Below are positions 1-8,254 of a DNA stretch of 64,000 nt, in pieces. The stretch is from the NCBI RefSeq assembly GCF_016793595.1, contig NZ_JAEULY010000009.1:248001-312000 (forward strand). The letters are read 5' to 3'. A program made the translations under genes and the position numbers. Numbering within the stretch: position 1 is the first letter of the stretch; every line of letters starts with the position of its first letter. The notes beneath the pieces were generated by a model. It made no database searches and was not told the origin of the DNA. It worked only from the letters and a program-made list of their open reading frames with translations. Source of the DNA: Phreatobacter sp. (GTDB lineage: Bacteria; Pseudomonadota; Alphaproteobacteria; Rhizobiales; Phreatobacteraceae).

Positions 1-558
1 AAAGTGCTGCTGTCGGACGAAGCGACCTCGGCGCTCGACCCGGAGACGACGCGCGCGATTCTGGCGCTGCTCAAGCGCATCAACGCGCTGACCGGCGTGA
101 CCATCGTGCTGATCACCCACGAAATGCAGGTCATCAAGGAGATCTGCGACCGGGTCGCCGTCATCGAGCATGGCCGGATCATCGAAGAGGGTCCGGTCTA
201 CGATGTGTTCGCGCGGCCGCGGACGGAAACCACCCGCAACTTCATCGCCTCCGTCACCGGCAGCGCCCTGCCCCGCGATCTCGCGGATCGGCTGAGCGCC
301 TCGCCAAACGGAGCGGGCTCGGCGGTGATCCGCATCGTCTTCACCGGCGAACATGCGACGGCGCCGGTCATCTCGCGGCTGTCGCGCTCCCTCGACATCG
401 ACGTGAACGTGCTGTCCGGCCAGGTCGACGAGATCGGCGGCCGGCCGTTCGGCAACCTCATCGTCACCGTCCCCGCCCGGCGCGATGTCGGCGACGCGCT
501 GCAGGCGCTCGCCACGACGCACGGCCTCCACACGGAGATTCTCGGCTATGTCCCCTGA
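1..558 (+). CDS. metN: Methionine ABC transporter ATP-binding protein MetN, C-terminal part (cut by window start)
   Basis: Hydrolyses ATP to power D/L-methionine import through MetI with substrate delivered by MetQ. The window opens just before the Walker B region (LLSDEATSALD), followed by the H-loop (LITHE), so Walker A and the signature motif lie upstream. The last ~85 residues form the NIL regulatory domain that binds methionine in this family (RIVFTGEHA to the end). The stop overlaps the metI start by 11 bases, and metQ follows, so this is the usual metNIQ operon. The first in-frame GTG at position 4 is not a real start. Confidence 0.93.
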   Translation, partial: KVLLSDEATSALDPETTRAILALLKRINALTGVTIVLITHEMQVIKEICDRVAVIEHGRIIEEGPVYDVFARPRTETTRNFIASVTGSALPRDLADRLSASPNGAGSAVIRIVFTGEHATAPVISRLSRSLDIDVNVLSGQVDEIGGRPFGNLIVTVPARRDVGDALQALATTHGLHTEILGYVP

Positions 559-1213
559 AATCGCGCGACTTCTCGCGGAAGCCACCTGGCAGACGCTCTA
601 CATGGTCACGGCGGCCGGACTGATCGGCACGCTGTTCGGCCTGCCGCTCGGCGTGTTCCTCGCGACCAGCGGCAAGGGCGAGCTGTTCCAGGCCGTCGCG
701 GTCAACCGCGCGCTCGGGCTCGTGGTGAACGCGACCCGCTCGACGCCGTTCATCATCCTCGTCGTCGCGATCATCCCGCTCACCCGCCTCGTCGCCGGCA
801 CATCCATCGGCACGACCGCCGCCATCGTGCCGCTGACGGTCGCGGCCACGCCGTTCATCGCGCGCATCGTCGAGGCGGCGATCCGCGAGGTGGACCAGGG
901 GCTGATCGAGGCCTCGCGGGCCATGGGCGCGACCGCCTTCCAGATCGTCCGCAAGGTGCTCCTGCCCGAGGCGCTGCCGGCCATCGTGCTCGGCCTCACC
1001 CTCACCGCTGTCAGCCTCATCGGCTACTCGGCCATGGTGGGCGCCGTCGGCGGCGGCGGCCTCGGCGATCTCGGCATCCGCTTCGGCTACCAGCGCTTCA
1101 TGCCCGAGGTGATGGCCGCCGTCGTCATCGTCCTGATCGTGCTCGTCCAGGGCGTCCAGAGCGTCGGCGAATGGATCGCCCGCCGCGTCAACAGGCGGCT
1201 GCGCACCGCCTGA
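548..1213 (+). CDS. metI: Methionine ABC transporter permease MetI
   Basis: Inner-membrane permease of the methionine importer. The 221 residues match the usual MetI size (about 217). There are about five hydrophobic segments, and the permease EAA loop is visible as EASRAMGATAFQIVRKVLLP. I chose the ATG at 548 (MSPEIARLL) because it gives family length and overlaps the metN stop by 11 bases. A longer frame opening at 485 adds an Arg-rich extension read out of frame from metN and is not credible. Confidence 0.93.
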   Translation: MSPEIARLLAEATWQTLYMVTAAGLIGTLFGLPLGVFLATSGKGELFQAVAVNRALGLVVNATRSTPFIILVVAIIPLTRLVAGTSIGTTAAIVPLTVAATPFIARIVEAAIREVDQGLIEASRAMGATAFQIVRKVLLPEALPAIVLGLTLTAVSLIGYSAMVGAVGGGGLGDLGIRFGYQRFMPEVMAAVVIVLIVLVQGVQSVGEWIARRVNRRLRTA

Positions 1214-1288
1214 ACCTTCAGCTCACTCCCCAAGCTCCTGCAAACCCAAGCCACTGCAAACCCAAGCCCCAAACCAAGGAACCTACCG

Positions 1289-2095
1289 ATGACCTACTCC
1301 GCCCCCGACCGCCGCAGCCTCATCCTGTCGGCTGCCGCCCTCCTCGCCGCGCCCGCCATCGCCCGCGCCCAGGCGCCGACCAAATTGCGCGTCGGCGTCA
1401 CCGCCGGCCCGCACGCCCAGATCCTCGAAGCCGTGAAGCCGGTGGCCGCGAAGCGCGGGCTCGACCTCTCGATCACCGAATTCTCCGACTACATCCTGCC
1501 TAATGCCGCGCTCGCCTCGGGCGATCTCGACGTCAATTCCTACCAGCACAAGCCCTTCCTCGATCAGCAGAACGCCGACCGGAAATACAATCTCGTCGGC
1601 GTCGGCTTCACGGTGAACTTCCCGATCGGCGTCTATTCCAAGAAGCACAAGCGCTGGGAGGAGGTGCCGGCCGGCGCGCAGATCGCCATCCCGAACGATC
1701 CGACCAATGGCGGCCGCGCGCTGCTGCTGTTCCAGGACAAGGGGCTCGTGAAGCTGAAAGAAGGTGTCGGCTACCGCCCGACCATCGCCGACATCGTGCA
1801 GAACGAGAGGCGCTTCCGCTTCATCGAACTGGAGGCTGCCCAGACCGCCCGCTCGCTCGACGATGTCGCCGCGGCCGTGATCAACACCAACTATGCGCTG
1901 TCGGCGGGCCTCACGCCCGGCCGCGACGCGCTGCTGCGCGAGGACCCGAAGGGGCCCTATGTCAACCTGATCGCCGTCCGCGACGCCGACAAGGACAAGG
2001 CCTGGGTGAAGCCCTTCGTCGAGAGCTACCAGTCGGCCGAGGTCAGGGAGTTCGTCCAGAAGACGTTCCAGGGATCGGTGCTGTCGTCCTGGTAA
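1289..2095 (+). CDS. metQ: Methionine-binding protein MetQ (NlpA family)
   Basis: Periplasmic substrate-binding component for methionine, 268 residues. The N-terminus has a twin-Arg pair followed by a hydrophobic stretch and an AxA-type end (DRRSLILSAAALLAAPAIA), so it looks like a Tat- or Sec-exported soluble protein. There is no lipobox Cys, unlike E. coli MetQ. Family motifs visible: VGVTAGPHAQILE, GDLDVNSYQHKPFLD, and IPNDPTNGGRALLL. It sits 75 bases after metI in the same orientation and completes the importer. Confidence 0.93.
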   Translation: MTYSAPDRRSLILSAAALLAAPAIARAQAPTKLRVGVTAGPHAQILEAVKPVAAKRGLDLSITEFSDYILPNAALASGDLDVNSYQHKPFLDQQNADRKYNLVGVGFTVNFPIGVYSKKHKRWEEVPAGAQIAIPNDPTNGGRALLLFQDKGLVKLKEGVGYRPTIADIVQNERRFRFIELEAAQTARSLDDVAAAVINTNYALSAGLTPGRDALLREDPKGPYVNLIAVRDADKDKAWVKPFVESYQSAEVREFVQKTFQGSVLSSW

Positions 2096-2101
2096 GGCAA
2101 C

Positions 2102-2135
2102 GGGAGGAGCCTCGCCGCACTGGCGAGCTCCTCCC
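2102..2135 (+). terminator. Hairpin after metQ
   Basis: An inverted repeat with GGGAGGAG plus CTCGCC on the left and GGCGAG plus CTCCTCCC on the right, with one bulged base and a 5-base loop. It lies 7 bases after the metQ stop. No clear U-tract follows, so it may act as a terminator or only as a 3' stabilising stem. Confidence 0.5.
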
Positions 2136-2318
2136 GATGATCGGACTTGGCTCGCCAACTGCGCGGCGCGTCAACAAAAAAACGGACGGCCGCACATGGC
2201 GACCGTCCCGGCCCCGTCGTAACCGTCGTTCCCCCGAAAGACGGCCCGAGATCAGGCCAACGTCATCATGGCAAATTCGGCAGGGACCGCTTTGATGCGG
2301 ATCAATCGCGAGCCCGTC

Positions 2319-3062
2319 TCAGCCTCGCGCCAGCTGCGCCAGCCGGCCCTCGTCCAGAATGCGCACGGCCTCCGGCACGATGAGGATGACGCGGTCGCGC
2401 GCCAGCCGGGTGAGCGTGCGGCTCACCGTCTCGATGGTCAGGCCGAGATAGTCAGCGATGTCGAGGCGCTGCATCGGAAGCTGGACGGTCACCGACGCAC
2501 CGCTGATGCGCGCCCAGCGGTCGCGCATGGTCAGCAGGAAGGCGGCGATGCGCTCCTCGGCCGAGCGGCGGCCGATCAGCGTCATCTGCTCCTGCGCGAT
2601 GACCAGTTCATGGGTGGCGAACTCGTGGAGGCGGCGCAGGAAATGCGGCTTGGCCGAGACCAGCCGGTCGAACTCCGCGCGGTCGAACTTGCAGAGCGCC
2701 ACGGCGTCCACCGCATCGGCGGAGAAGCCGTAGCGGTTGTGCAGGGCCAATCCGAGGAAGTCGCCGGGCATCGCGAAGCCAACGATCTGGCGGCGGCCGT
2801 CGGAGAGCAGCTTGTAGAGGCGCACCGTGCCCTCGACCACGGAGAAGACCGAGGTCGCGTCCTCACCCTGATGGATGAAGGTCTCCTTCGGCGCGACGCG
2901 GCCCTGATGGACGATGGCATCGAGTTCGTGCAGTTCACCCGCCTCGAGGGCGGCGCACACGGCGAGCGGCCGCACCTTGCACGCATCGCAATAGCTCGGC
3001 CCGCCGGGGCGGGCGCAGGCACTGCGCTGAGAAGGCATGGCTAACGCTGCAAGCGTGGTCAT
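2319..3062 (-). CDS. fnrL: FNR-type oxygen-sensing transcriptional regulator (FnrN/FnrL)
   Basis: Crp/Fnr-family activator that uses an O2-labile [4Fe-4S] cluster. The protein is 247 residues. Cys25, Cys28 and Cys36 form C-X2-C-X7-C, the spacing typical of rhizobial FnrN, and Cys124 is the likely fourth ligand. A cNMP-fold domain follows (HQGEDATSVFSVVEGTVRL). The C-terminal helix-turn-helix is LDIADYLGLTIETVSRTL, with the E..SR contacts that read TTGAT half-sites. The ATG at 3062 gives a normal family length; upstream in-frame extensions have no similarity. FNR-like boxes lie just upstream, which suggests autoregulation, and the neighbouring cbb3 oxidase and hemN genes are its expected targets. 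Confidence 0.92.
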   Translation of the reverse strand: MTTLAALAMPSQRSACARPGGPSYCDACKVRPLAVCAALEAGELHELDAIVHQGRVAPKETFIHQGEDATSVFSVVEGTVRLYKLLSDGRRQIVGFAMPGDFLGLALHNRYGFSADAVDAVALCKFDRAEFDRLVSAKPHFLRRLHEFATHELVIAQEQMTLIGRRSAEERIAAFLLTMRDRWARISGASVTVQLPMQRLDIADYLGLTIETVSRTLTRLARDRVILIVPEAVRILDEGRLAQLARG

Positions 3063-3090
3063 GGCAGTGACCCCTTGGTTGAGAGCGCTT

Positions 3091-3104
3091 TTGCTGAAGA
3101 TCAA
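3091..3104. promoter_or_regulatory. FNR-like box upstream of fnrL
   Basis: TTGCTgaagATCAA has one mismatch to the TTGAT-N4-ATCAA consensus. It lies 29 bases upstream of the fnrL start codon and about 106 bases before the divergent small gene at 3210. Its place close to the fnrL start would fit repression or autoregulation of fnrL. This is inference from the motif only. Confidence 0.6.
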
Positions 3105-3130
3105 ACTACCAGCAGGCGCGGGCCGCGCGA

Positions 3131-3144
3131 TTGATCTAGCACAA
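3131..3144. promoter_or_regulatory. Second, weaker FNR-like box between fnrL and the divergent gene
   Basis: TTGATctagCACAA has a perfect left half-site and a two-mismatch right half-site. It lies 69 bases upstream of fnrL and 66 bases upstream of the gene starting at 3210. A pair of boxes between divergent genes is common around fnrN/fixK loci. Confidence 0.45.
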
Positions 3145-3209
3145 AGACCGTGGCGTCGCGCGCGCCGATCCTCAGCCGGGCCAGTTGCCTTGATGGGAAG
3201 CCGCGCCCG

Positions 3210-3683
3210 ATGTTCACCGCCCGCCTCGTGCATGGCGCAGATGCGATGGCCGCGCTCGGCATCGTTCGCATCTGCCATCCCGATATTGAAATCGAGAACT
3301 GGCGCGCCCTGTTCGACCATGACGAGGCCGGCGACAGCGGCCATTTCGGCTGCGTGGTGGTCGCCGACCAGCGCGGCTATGCGCATGCCGCGTGCCTGTT
3401 CCGCATCGCACTCGACCCGCGCTTCGGCCGGCGGCTGGAAGTATCCTACCTCTCGCGCGCGGATCTGCCCGCCAGCACTGCCTCCGACGTCCTGTTCGAC
3501 TTCATCGACTCGCTGGCGGCGCGGCGGGGCTGCACCCAGATCGTGATCGAGGACGCCGATTCACGAATCGCGGCGGAGCGGATGACCAGCTGGACCGATA
3601 TCGGCCAGGTGCTGACCGATCACCACTTCCGGCCGGGCTCCGTCGGCTTCGTCAAGTCGGTCGCCGTGGCGCCGACGGCCTGA
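3210..3683 (+). CDS. Conserved hypothetical protein, GNAT-like
   Basis: 157 residues if started at the ATG at 3210 (MFTARLVHGADAM); an earlier in-frame start at 3150 would overlap the FNR-box spacer. The protein is soluble, with no signal or membrane segment. Alternating strands and helices (GCVVVADQRGYAHAACLF, then YLSRADLPASTASDVL, then GCTQIVIE) give a GNAT acetyltransferase-like layout, but I do not see a clear acetyl-CoA loop. It is divergent from fnrL behind two FNR-like boxes, so it may be O2-regulated. Its 3' end overlaps the convergent ccoS by 64 bases. Confidence 0.6.
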   Translation: MFTARLVHGADAMAALGIVRICHPDIEIENWRALFDHDEAGDSGHFGCVVVADQRGYAHAACLFRIALDPRFGRRLEVSYLSRADLPASTASDVLFDFIDSLAARRGCTQIVIEDADSRIAAERMTSWTDIGQVLTDHHFRPGSVGFVKSVAVAPTA

Positions 3684-3844
3684 GCCCCATCGGTCCCCAG
3701 CGATCCGTCCTCGTCGGCGATGGCGCGCCAGGCGGCGCCGTCGAGGTCTTCGTACTGGCCGGTGTTGAGCGACCAGAGAAAAGCCGCGAGGCCCAGCAGG
3801 CCAAGGCCGAGCGCGAGCGGCACCAGGAAGACCAGCACATCCAT
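3620..3844 (-). CDS. ccoS: cbb3 oxidase maturation protein CcoS
   Basis: Small membrane protein (74 residues) needed for cofactor insertion into cbb3 oxidase. One N-terminal membrane helix (LVFLVPLALGLGLLGLAAFL) is followed by WSLNTGQYEDLDG, the family's characteristic W.l..gQ.dDl.g block. It is the last gene of ccoGHIS, 11 bases after ccoI. The C-terminal tail of about 30 residues after the conserved block is longer than in many homologues and overlaps the convergent gene ending at 3683. Confidence 0.88.
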   Translation of the reverse strand: MDVLVFLVPLALGLGLLGLAAFLWSLNTGQYEDLDGAAWRAIADEDGSLGTDGAQAVGATATDLTKPTEPGRKW

Positions 3845-3855
3845 TCCAGCCTCCC

Positions 3856-6114
3856 TCAGAGCCGTGCCGACCGCGCGCGCAGCGCGTTGGCCGTGACGAT
3901 GACCGATGAACCCGACATGGCGAGCGCGGCGATGAGCGGCGTCACCAGTCCGGCAATGGCGACGGGCACGGCGATGGCGTTGTAGACGACCGCGAGCCAC
4001 AGGTTCTCGGTCATCAGCCGGCGCGCCTTGCGGGCGATGGCGAGCGTGGCGGCGACCGGCGCGAGCCTGTCGCCGAGGAACACGGCGTCGGCCGCGGCCT
4101 GCGTCAGGTGCACGGCCGTGATCGGCGAGATCGATACATGGGCGCTGGCGAGCGCGGGCGCATCGTTCAACCCGTCGCCGACCATCAGCACCTTGGCGCC
4201 GATGGACTTGAGGGCCTCGATGCGACTGATCTTGCCGGCTGGCTTCAAGCCGCCCTCGAAGGCCGTGATGCCGAGTTCCCGCGCGACTGTTTCGACGGCC
4301 TCGACGCGATCGCCGGAATAGATCGCAAGTTCGAAGCCGGCGCGGCGCAGGGCCGCGACGACCGCGACCGCGTCCGGCCGCAGAGCCTGCCGGACCGCGA
4401 AGACGTGACGCAGATCGCCGTGCGCGAAGGCGATCAGCGAGGCGTCCGGGTAGCGGGAGGCAACCTCCGCCGATTCGCGTTCGGCACCGCAGAAGGCCGG
4501 GCTTCCCAGCCGGGCCTCGGCGCCGTCGATGAACGCGCGCACGCCCTGCCCCGGCACTTCCTCCAGATCGGTGGGCGGCTGCGCCTGAGGCACCGAGACC
4601 GCCACGGCCCGCGCCAGCGGGTGGTGCGACCCCTGCGCCAGCGCGGCAGCGCGGCCGAGAGCCTGTTCCGGCAGGGCTCCGGCCTCCGCAATGGCCGGCT
4701 CCGGCAGGGTCAGCGTGCCGGTCTTGTCGAAAACGATCGTGTCGACCTCGGCGAGCCGCTCCAGCGCATCGCCGGACTGGAGCAGGACATTGGTGCGGAA
4801 CAGCGCACCGGAGGCGACCACCTGCACCGCAGGAATGGCGAGGCCGAGCGCGCAGGGACAGGTGATGATCAGCACGGTGATCGCGATGACCAGCGCCGGC
4901 TGCCAGGCAAGGCCGAAGGCGAGCCAGCCCGCGAAGGTCGCGATGGCCGTGACGTGGACCACGGGCGAGTAGAGCGCCGAGGCCCGGTCGGCCAGCCGGC
5001 GATAGGTGGACCGCGACTGCGCGGCGGTCTCGATCAGCCGCTCGACCTCGTCCAGCAGCGTGCCGCGCGCCGCGGCCCTGACCGTGACGCGCAGCATGCC
5101 CGACAGGTTGGTCGTGCCGGCGAAGACCGGATCGCCCGGCGCGACCGTCTGCGGCAGCGTCTCGCCGGTGACGAGGCTCTGGTCGATGGCGGAGGTTCCG
5201 CCGGTGATCACCCCGTCCACGGCGATGCGCTCGCCGGGCCGGACCAGCACGATATCGCCGGCAGCTACAGCCGCGATGGGAACCTGCCGCAGCGCGCCGT
5301 CCGCCATGACCTTGAGCGCCGTCTCGGCCTTCAGCGCGGCGAGATTGGCCGCGACGGAGGAGGTCTTGCGGCGCATGAGCTGTTCGCAATACCGCCCGGT
5401 GAGCAGGAAGAACAGCAGCATGACGGCGCTGTCGAAATAGGCGTGGGTGCCGTGGTTCCAGGTCTCCGCCAGCGACAGGCCGACGGCGAGCAGGACGCCG
5501 AGGGAGATCGGCACGTCCATGTTGAGCTGGCCGGCCGCCAGCGCGGTCCGCGCCGACCGGAAGAACGGCCGCCCGGCATAGGCGACCGACGGCACGGCGA
5601 TGAGCGCCGAGAGCCAGTGGAAGAAGTCGCGCTGCTCCTGCGTGATGTCGCTGACATTGCCGGACCAGACCGAGACCGACAGCAGCATGATGTTCATCAT
5701 GGCGAAGCCGGCGACGCCGAGGCACTTCATCAGGAAGCGCGCCTCGGCCGCCTCGGCGCTCTCGGCGGCCTTCGGATCGAAGGGAAACGCCCTGAAGCCG
5801 AGCCGGTCGAGCCGCTTCACGACGGTCTCGGCGTCGGTGCGATCCTGCCGCCATTCGACCGCGACGCGCCTGTTGGTCAGATTGACCCGCGCGGCGACGA
5901 CGCCGGGAACCGCCTTCAGCCCCTGTTCGATCACCGGCATGCAGGCGGCGCAGGTGATGCCATCGACCGCAAGATCGAGACGCGCCATGCCGTCGCCCAG
6001 CGGCTCGACGAACAGCGACAGGTCGGTGGCGGGCGGAACCGCGGCCGCGTCGGGCAGAAGGGCATCGGCCGCGGCGTGATGGAGGGCGCCCGCGGCGAGG
6101 GCAGCCTGGCTCAT
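3856..6114 (-). CDS. ccoI: Copper-translocating P1B-ATPase CcoI/FixI
   Basis: Exports copper across the inner membrane for the binuclear centre of cbb3 oxidase. 752 residues. The N-terminal metal-binding domain has GITCAAC near residue 52. Later come the actuator TGE (VTGETLP), the transmembrane CPC metal site (TCPCALGLA), the phosphorylation DKTGT and the hinge GDGLNDAPAL, all intact. Eight hydrophobic segments can be seen. It overlaps ccoH by 4 bases and precedes ccoS. The long antisense frame across this gene is a GC-rich shadow. Confidence 0.94.
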   Translation of the reverse strand: MSQAALAAGALHHAAADALLPDAAAVPPATDLSLFVEPLGDGMARLDLAVDGITCAACMPVIEQGLKAVPGVVAARVNLTNRRVAVEWRQDRTDAETVVKRLDRLGFRAFPFDPKAAESAEAAEARFLMKCLGVAGFAMMNIMLLSVSVWSGNVSDITQEQRDFFHWLSALIAVPSVAYAGRPFFRSARTALAAGQLNMDVPISLGVLLAVGLSLAETWNHGTHAYFDSAVMLLFFLLTGRYCEQLMRRKTSSVAANLAALKAETALKVMADGALRQVPIAAVAAGDIVLVRPGERIAVDGVITGGTSAIDQSLVTGETLPQTVAPGDPVFAGTTNLSGMLRVTVRAAARGTLLDEVERLIETAAQSRSTYRRLADRASALYSPVVHVTAIATFAGWLAFGLAWQPALVIAITVLIITCPCALGLAIPAVQVVASGALFRTNVLLQSGDALERLAEVDTIVFDKTGTLTLPEPAIAEAGALPEQALGRAAALAQGSHHPLARAVAVSVPQAQPPTDLEEVPGQGVRAFIDGAEARLGSPAFCGAERESAEVASRYPDASLIAFAHGDLRHVFAVRQALRPDAVAVVAALRRAGFELAIYSGDRVEAVETVARELGITAFEGGLKPAGKISRIEALKSIGAKVLMVGDGLNDAPALASAHVSISPITAVHLTQAAADAVFLGDRLAPVAATLAIARKARRLMTENLWLAVVYNAIAVPVAIAGLVTPLIAALAMSGSSVIVTANALRARSARL

Positions 6115-6620
6115 GGCAGCATGATCCGGTTGCGCGAGCGGAACAGGACGGCACCGTCGCGGCTGACCTCGACGACCAGGTCATGGGCGCCCGACGTCAC
6201 GTCGGCGGCCGTGCCGGCATAGAGCCCGATGCCGGTCCTCGCCATGTCGAGGGGCCGGTCGAGTGCCCGGCGCGCGGGATGTTCGAGCCGCGCGGCAAGG
6301 CTCACCCCCTCGACCGGTCCGCCGGCCGGATCGCGCAGCGAAACCGTCACGGCGGCGAACCCGGCCGGATCGCGATCGGCGCGCGCGTCGACGGTCCAGC
6401 CGCGAGCGTCGCGCTCGCGCGCGGCCGCGAGGTCGCGATTGAAGCGCTGGCTCGCCTGATAGGAGCTCGCTGTCGTCAGGCCGGGCATGGTGTCGAGGGC
6501 CAGCGTCAGCATCAGCGCGTTGACGGTGAAGATGACGCCGAAGAAGGCGACGAACATCAGGAACACCATCCGGCCGGTCAGTCTGCGCGGCCGGCGATCC
6601 GAAGTGTCGAGAACAGCCAT
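6111..6620 (-). CDS. ccoH: cbb3 oxidase assembly protein CcoH (FixH)
   Basis: Membrane-anchored assembly factor of cbb3 oxidase, 169 residues. It has a cytoplasmic Arg-rich start, one membrane helix (MVFLMFVAFFGVIFTVNALML), then a periplasmic beta-rich FixH domain containing the YQASQRFNRDLAAARERDARGW-type segment. It overlaps ccoI by 4 bases (ATGA), which implies translational coupling, and starts 13 bases after ccoG ends. Confidence 0.9.
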   Translation of the reverse strand: MAVLDTSDRRPRRLTGRMVFLMFVAFFGVIFTVNALMLTLALDTMPGLTTASSYQASQRFNRDLAAARERDARGWTVDARADRDPAGFAAVTVSLRDPAGGPVEGVSLAARLEHPARRALDRPLDMARTGIGLYAGTAADVTSGAHDLVVEVSRDGAVLFRSRNRIMLP

Positions 6621-6633
6621 GGCAGTGGCTCCT

Positions 6634-8097
6634 CTAGCGGGCGATGAAATGGTCGCGGGAAGAGACCTTCTCGCCGGACCCGAGTTCGGTGATGCGGAAG
6701 GTGACGTCGGTCGAGGCCGGCAGCGACGCCGCGTTCGGCGCGGTCACGTGGACGATGACCTCGCGCGTCGCATCCGGCCCCACTTCGATCAGCGGCCAGC
6801 CGATGTCGGTGTTCGGGATGCCGACCGCGGTGGCGCGCGCCATCGGCAGCCCGTCCACGGCCAGAACGAAGATGCGATGCAGCGGCCGCTTGTTGAGCAG
6901 GCGCACCGTGTAGCTGTTGCGCACCGAACCGTCCGAGAGCTGCACGAACAGCGGATTGCGGTCGTGCAGCACCGACAGGTCGGTGAACGAGCGCGTCATC
7001 AGCCCGTAGAGCATGGCGAGGCCGACAAGCGCGATCATGCCGACATAGAGCACGGTGCGCGAACGGACGATCGGATAGGTTTCCTCGAGACCCTCGGCGC
7101 GCCGCGCGATATTGACGTCGTTGTCGTAGGCGATCAGGCCCAGCGGCCGGTTCACCTTGGTCATGACCGTGTTGCAGGCATCGATGCAGAGGCCGCACTG
7201 AATGCAGCCCATCTGCGAGCCATCGCGGATATCGACGCCGGTCGGGCAGACGACGACGCACTGACGGCAGTCGATGCAGTCGCCGGCCGGCTCCTCGGCC
7301 GCGCGCGCCTTCGCCGCCGACTTGACCGACATGCGCGGCTCGCCACGGTCGTAGCGATAGGTGACGTTGAGCGCGTACTGATCCGTCAGCGCGGCCTGGA
7401 TGCGCGGCCAGGGGCACATGTAGAGGCAGACCTGCTCGCGCATCAGGCCGGCCAGCGCATAGGTCGTGAAGGTCAGGATGGCGATCCAGACATAGGCGAT
7501 CATCGGCGCCTGGAAGGTGGCGAGGTCCTTCACCAGCGTCGGCGCATCGGCGAAATAGAGCACCCAAGCGCCGCCGGTCCACCAGGCGATCATCAGCCAG
7601 ACGAAATGCTTGAGCGCGAGACGCCCGAGCTTCGCCGCCGTCATCGGCTTGGCGTCGGCCAGCATCCGCTCGCGGCGATCGCCCTCGATCCAGCGCTCGA
7701 CCGTCATGAACAGATCGGTCCAGACCGTCTGCGGGCAGAGATAGCCGCACCAGACGCGGCCCGCGACCGCGTTGCTCAGGAACAGGACGAGCGAGGCGAG
7801 CACCAGCAGGCCGGTGAAGTAATAGACTTCCTGCGGCCAGATCTCGATGAAGAAGAAGTAGAATCGGTTGTTGGCGAGATCGACGAGGACCGCCTGATCG
7901 GGCTGGTTCGGCCCGCGATACCAGCGCAGGAACGGCAGGAAGTAATAGACGCCGAGGCAGATGAACAGCACCGCCCACTTGATGGTGCGCAGCCGCCCCT
8001 TGACGCTCTGCTGATAGATGCGCGGCCCGCCGACATAGAGCGGCTCGTCGTCCGGTGGGGGGGCGGTGGTCTCGGAAAGGCTCGCGGAGTTCTGCAT
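6634..8097 (-). CDS. ccoG: cbb3 oxidase maturation ferredoxin-like protein CcoG (FixG/RdxA)
   Basis: Membrane-bound polyferredoxin of 487 residues, implicated in copper reduction for cbb3 assembly. The ATG at 8097 (MQNSASLSETT) gives family length. Several membrane helices occupy the first half. Two 4Fe-4S motifs follow: CIDCRQCVVVCP and CIQCGLCIDAC. The C-terminal half is the Ig-like FixG domain. It is first in ccoGHIS, with an FNR-like box 65 bases upstream. Confidence 0.94.
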   Translation of the reverse strand: MQNSASLSETTAPPPDDEPLYVGGPRIYQQSVKGRLRTIKWAVLFICLGVYYFLPFLRWYRGPNQPDQAVLVDLANNRFYFFFIEIWPQEVYYFTGLLVLASLVLFLSNAVAGRVWCGYLCPQTVWTDLFMTVERWIEGDRRERMLADAKPMTAAKLGRLALKHFVWLMIAWWTGGAWVLYFADAPTLVKDLATFQAPMIAYVWIAILTFTTYALAGLMREQVCLYMCPWPRIQAALTDQYALNVTYRYDRGEPRMSVKSAAKARAAEEPAGDCIDCRQCVVVCPTGVDIRDGSQMGCIQCGLCIDACNTVMTKVNRPLGLIAYDNDVNIARRAEGLEETYPIVRSRTVLYVGMIALVGLAMLYGLMTRSFTDLSVLHDRNPLFVQLSDGSVRNSYTVRLLNKRPLHRIFVLAVDGLPMARATAVGIPNTDIGWPLIEVGPDATREVIVHVTAPNAASLPASTDVTFRITELGSGEKVSSRDHFIAR

Positions 8098-8161
8098 GGC
8101 TGTCCCGGGGGAAAAGGTTCGCGCCGTCCCTGCACCCTGCCCCGCCGCCGGCGGAGCTGCC

Positions 8162-8175
8162 TTGACCTGTCTCAA
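8162..8175. promoter_or_regulatory. FNR-like box upstream of ccoG
   Basis: TTGACctgtCTCAA is one mismatch from TTGAC-N4-ATCAA. It lies 65 bases upstream of the ccoG start, so ccoGHIS probably has its own O2-controlled promoter in addition to any read-through from ccoNOQP. Confidence 0.55.
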
Positions 8176-8197
8176 GCGCGGTTCGCGACACGGACAA

Positions 8198-8227
8198 GGG
8201 CGCGTGCCGCTGCCACGACACGCGCCC
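8198..8227 (-). terminator. Hairpin after ccoP
   Basis: A perfect 9-base inverted repeat (GGGCGCGTG / CACGCGCCC) with a 12-base loop, 27 bases past the ccoP stop. Only a weak T-rich run follows on the minus strand, so it is likely a partial terminator between ccoNOQP and ccoGHIS. Confidence 0.5.
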
Positions 8228-8254
8228 CTCCGATCACGCCCCTTGCGGTTGGCG

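Noticed and set aside
3620-6184. 854-codon minus-strand frame joining ccoS to an upstream frame
   Set aside because: Only its last 75 codons (ccoS) are real; the rest is a frame shadow of ccoI with Arg/Gly-rich text.
4108-6222. 704-codon open frame on the plus strand across ccoI
   Set aside because: Antisense to an intact ccoI; Arg/Gly/Asp-rich shadow typical of high-GC DNA, no domain.
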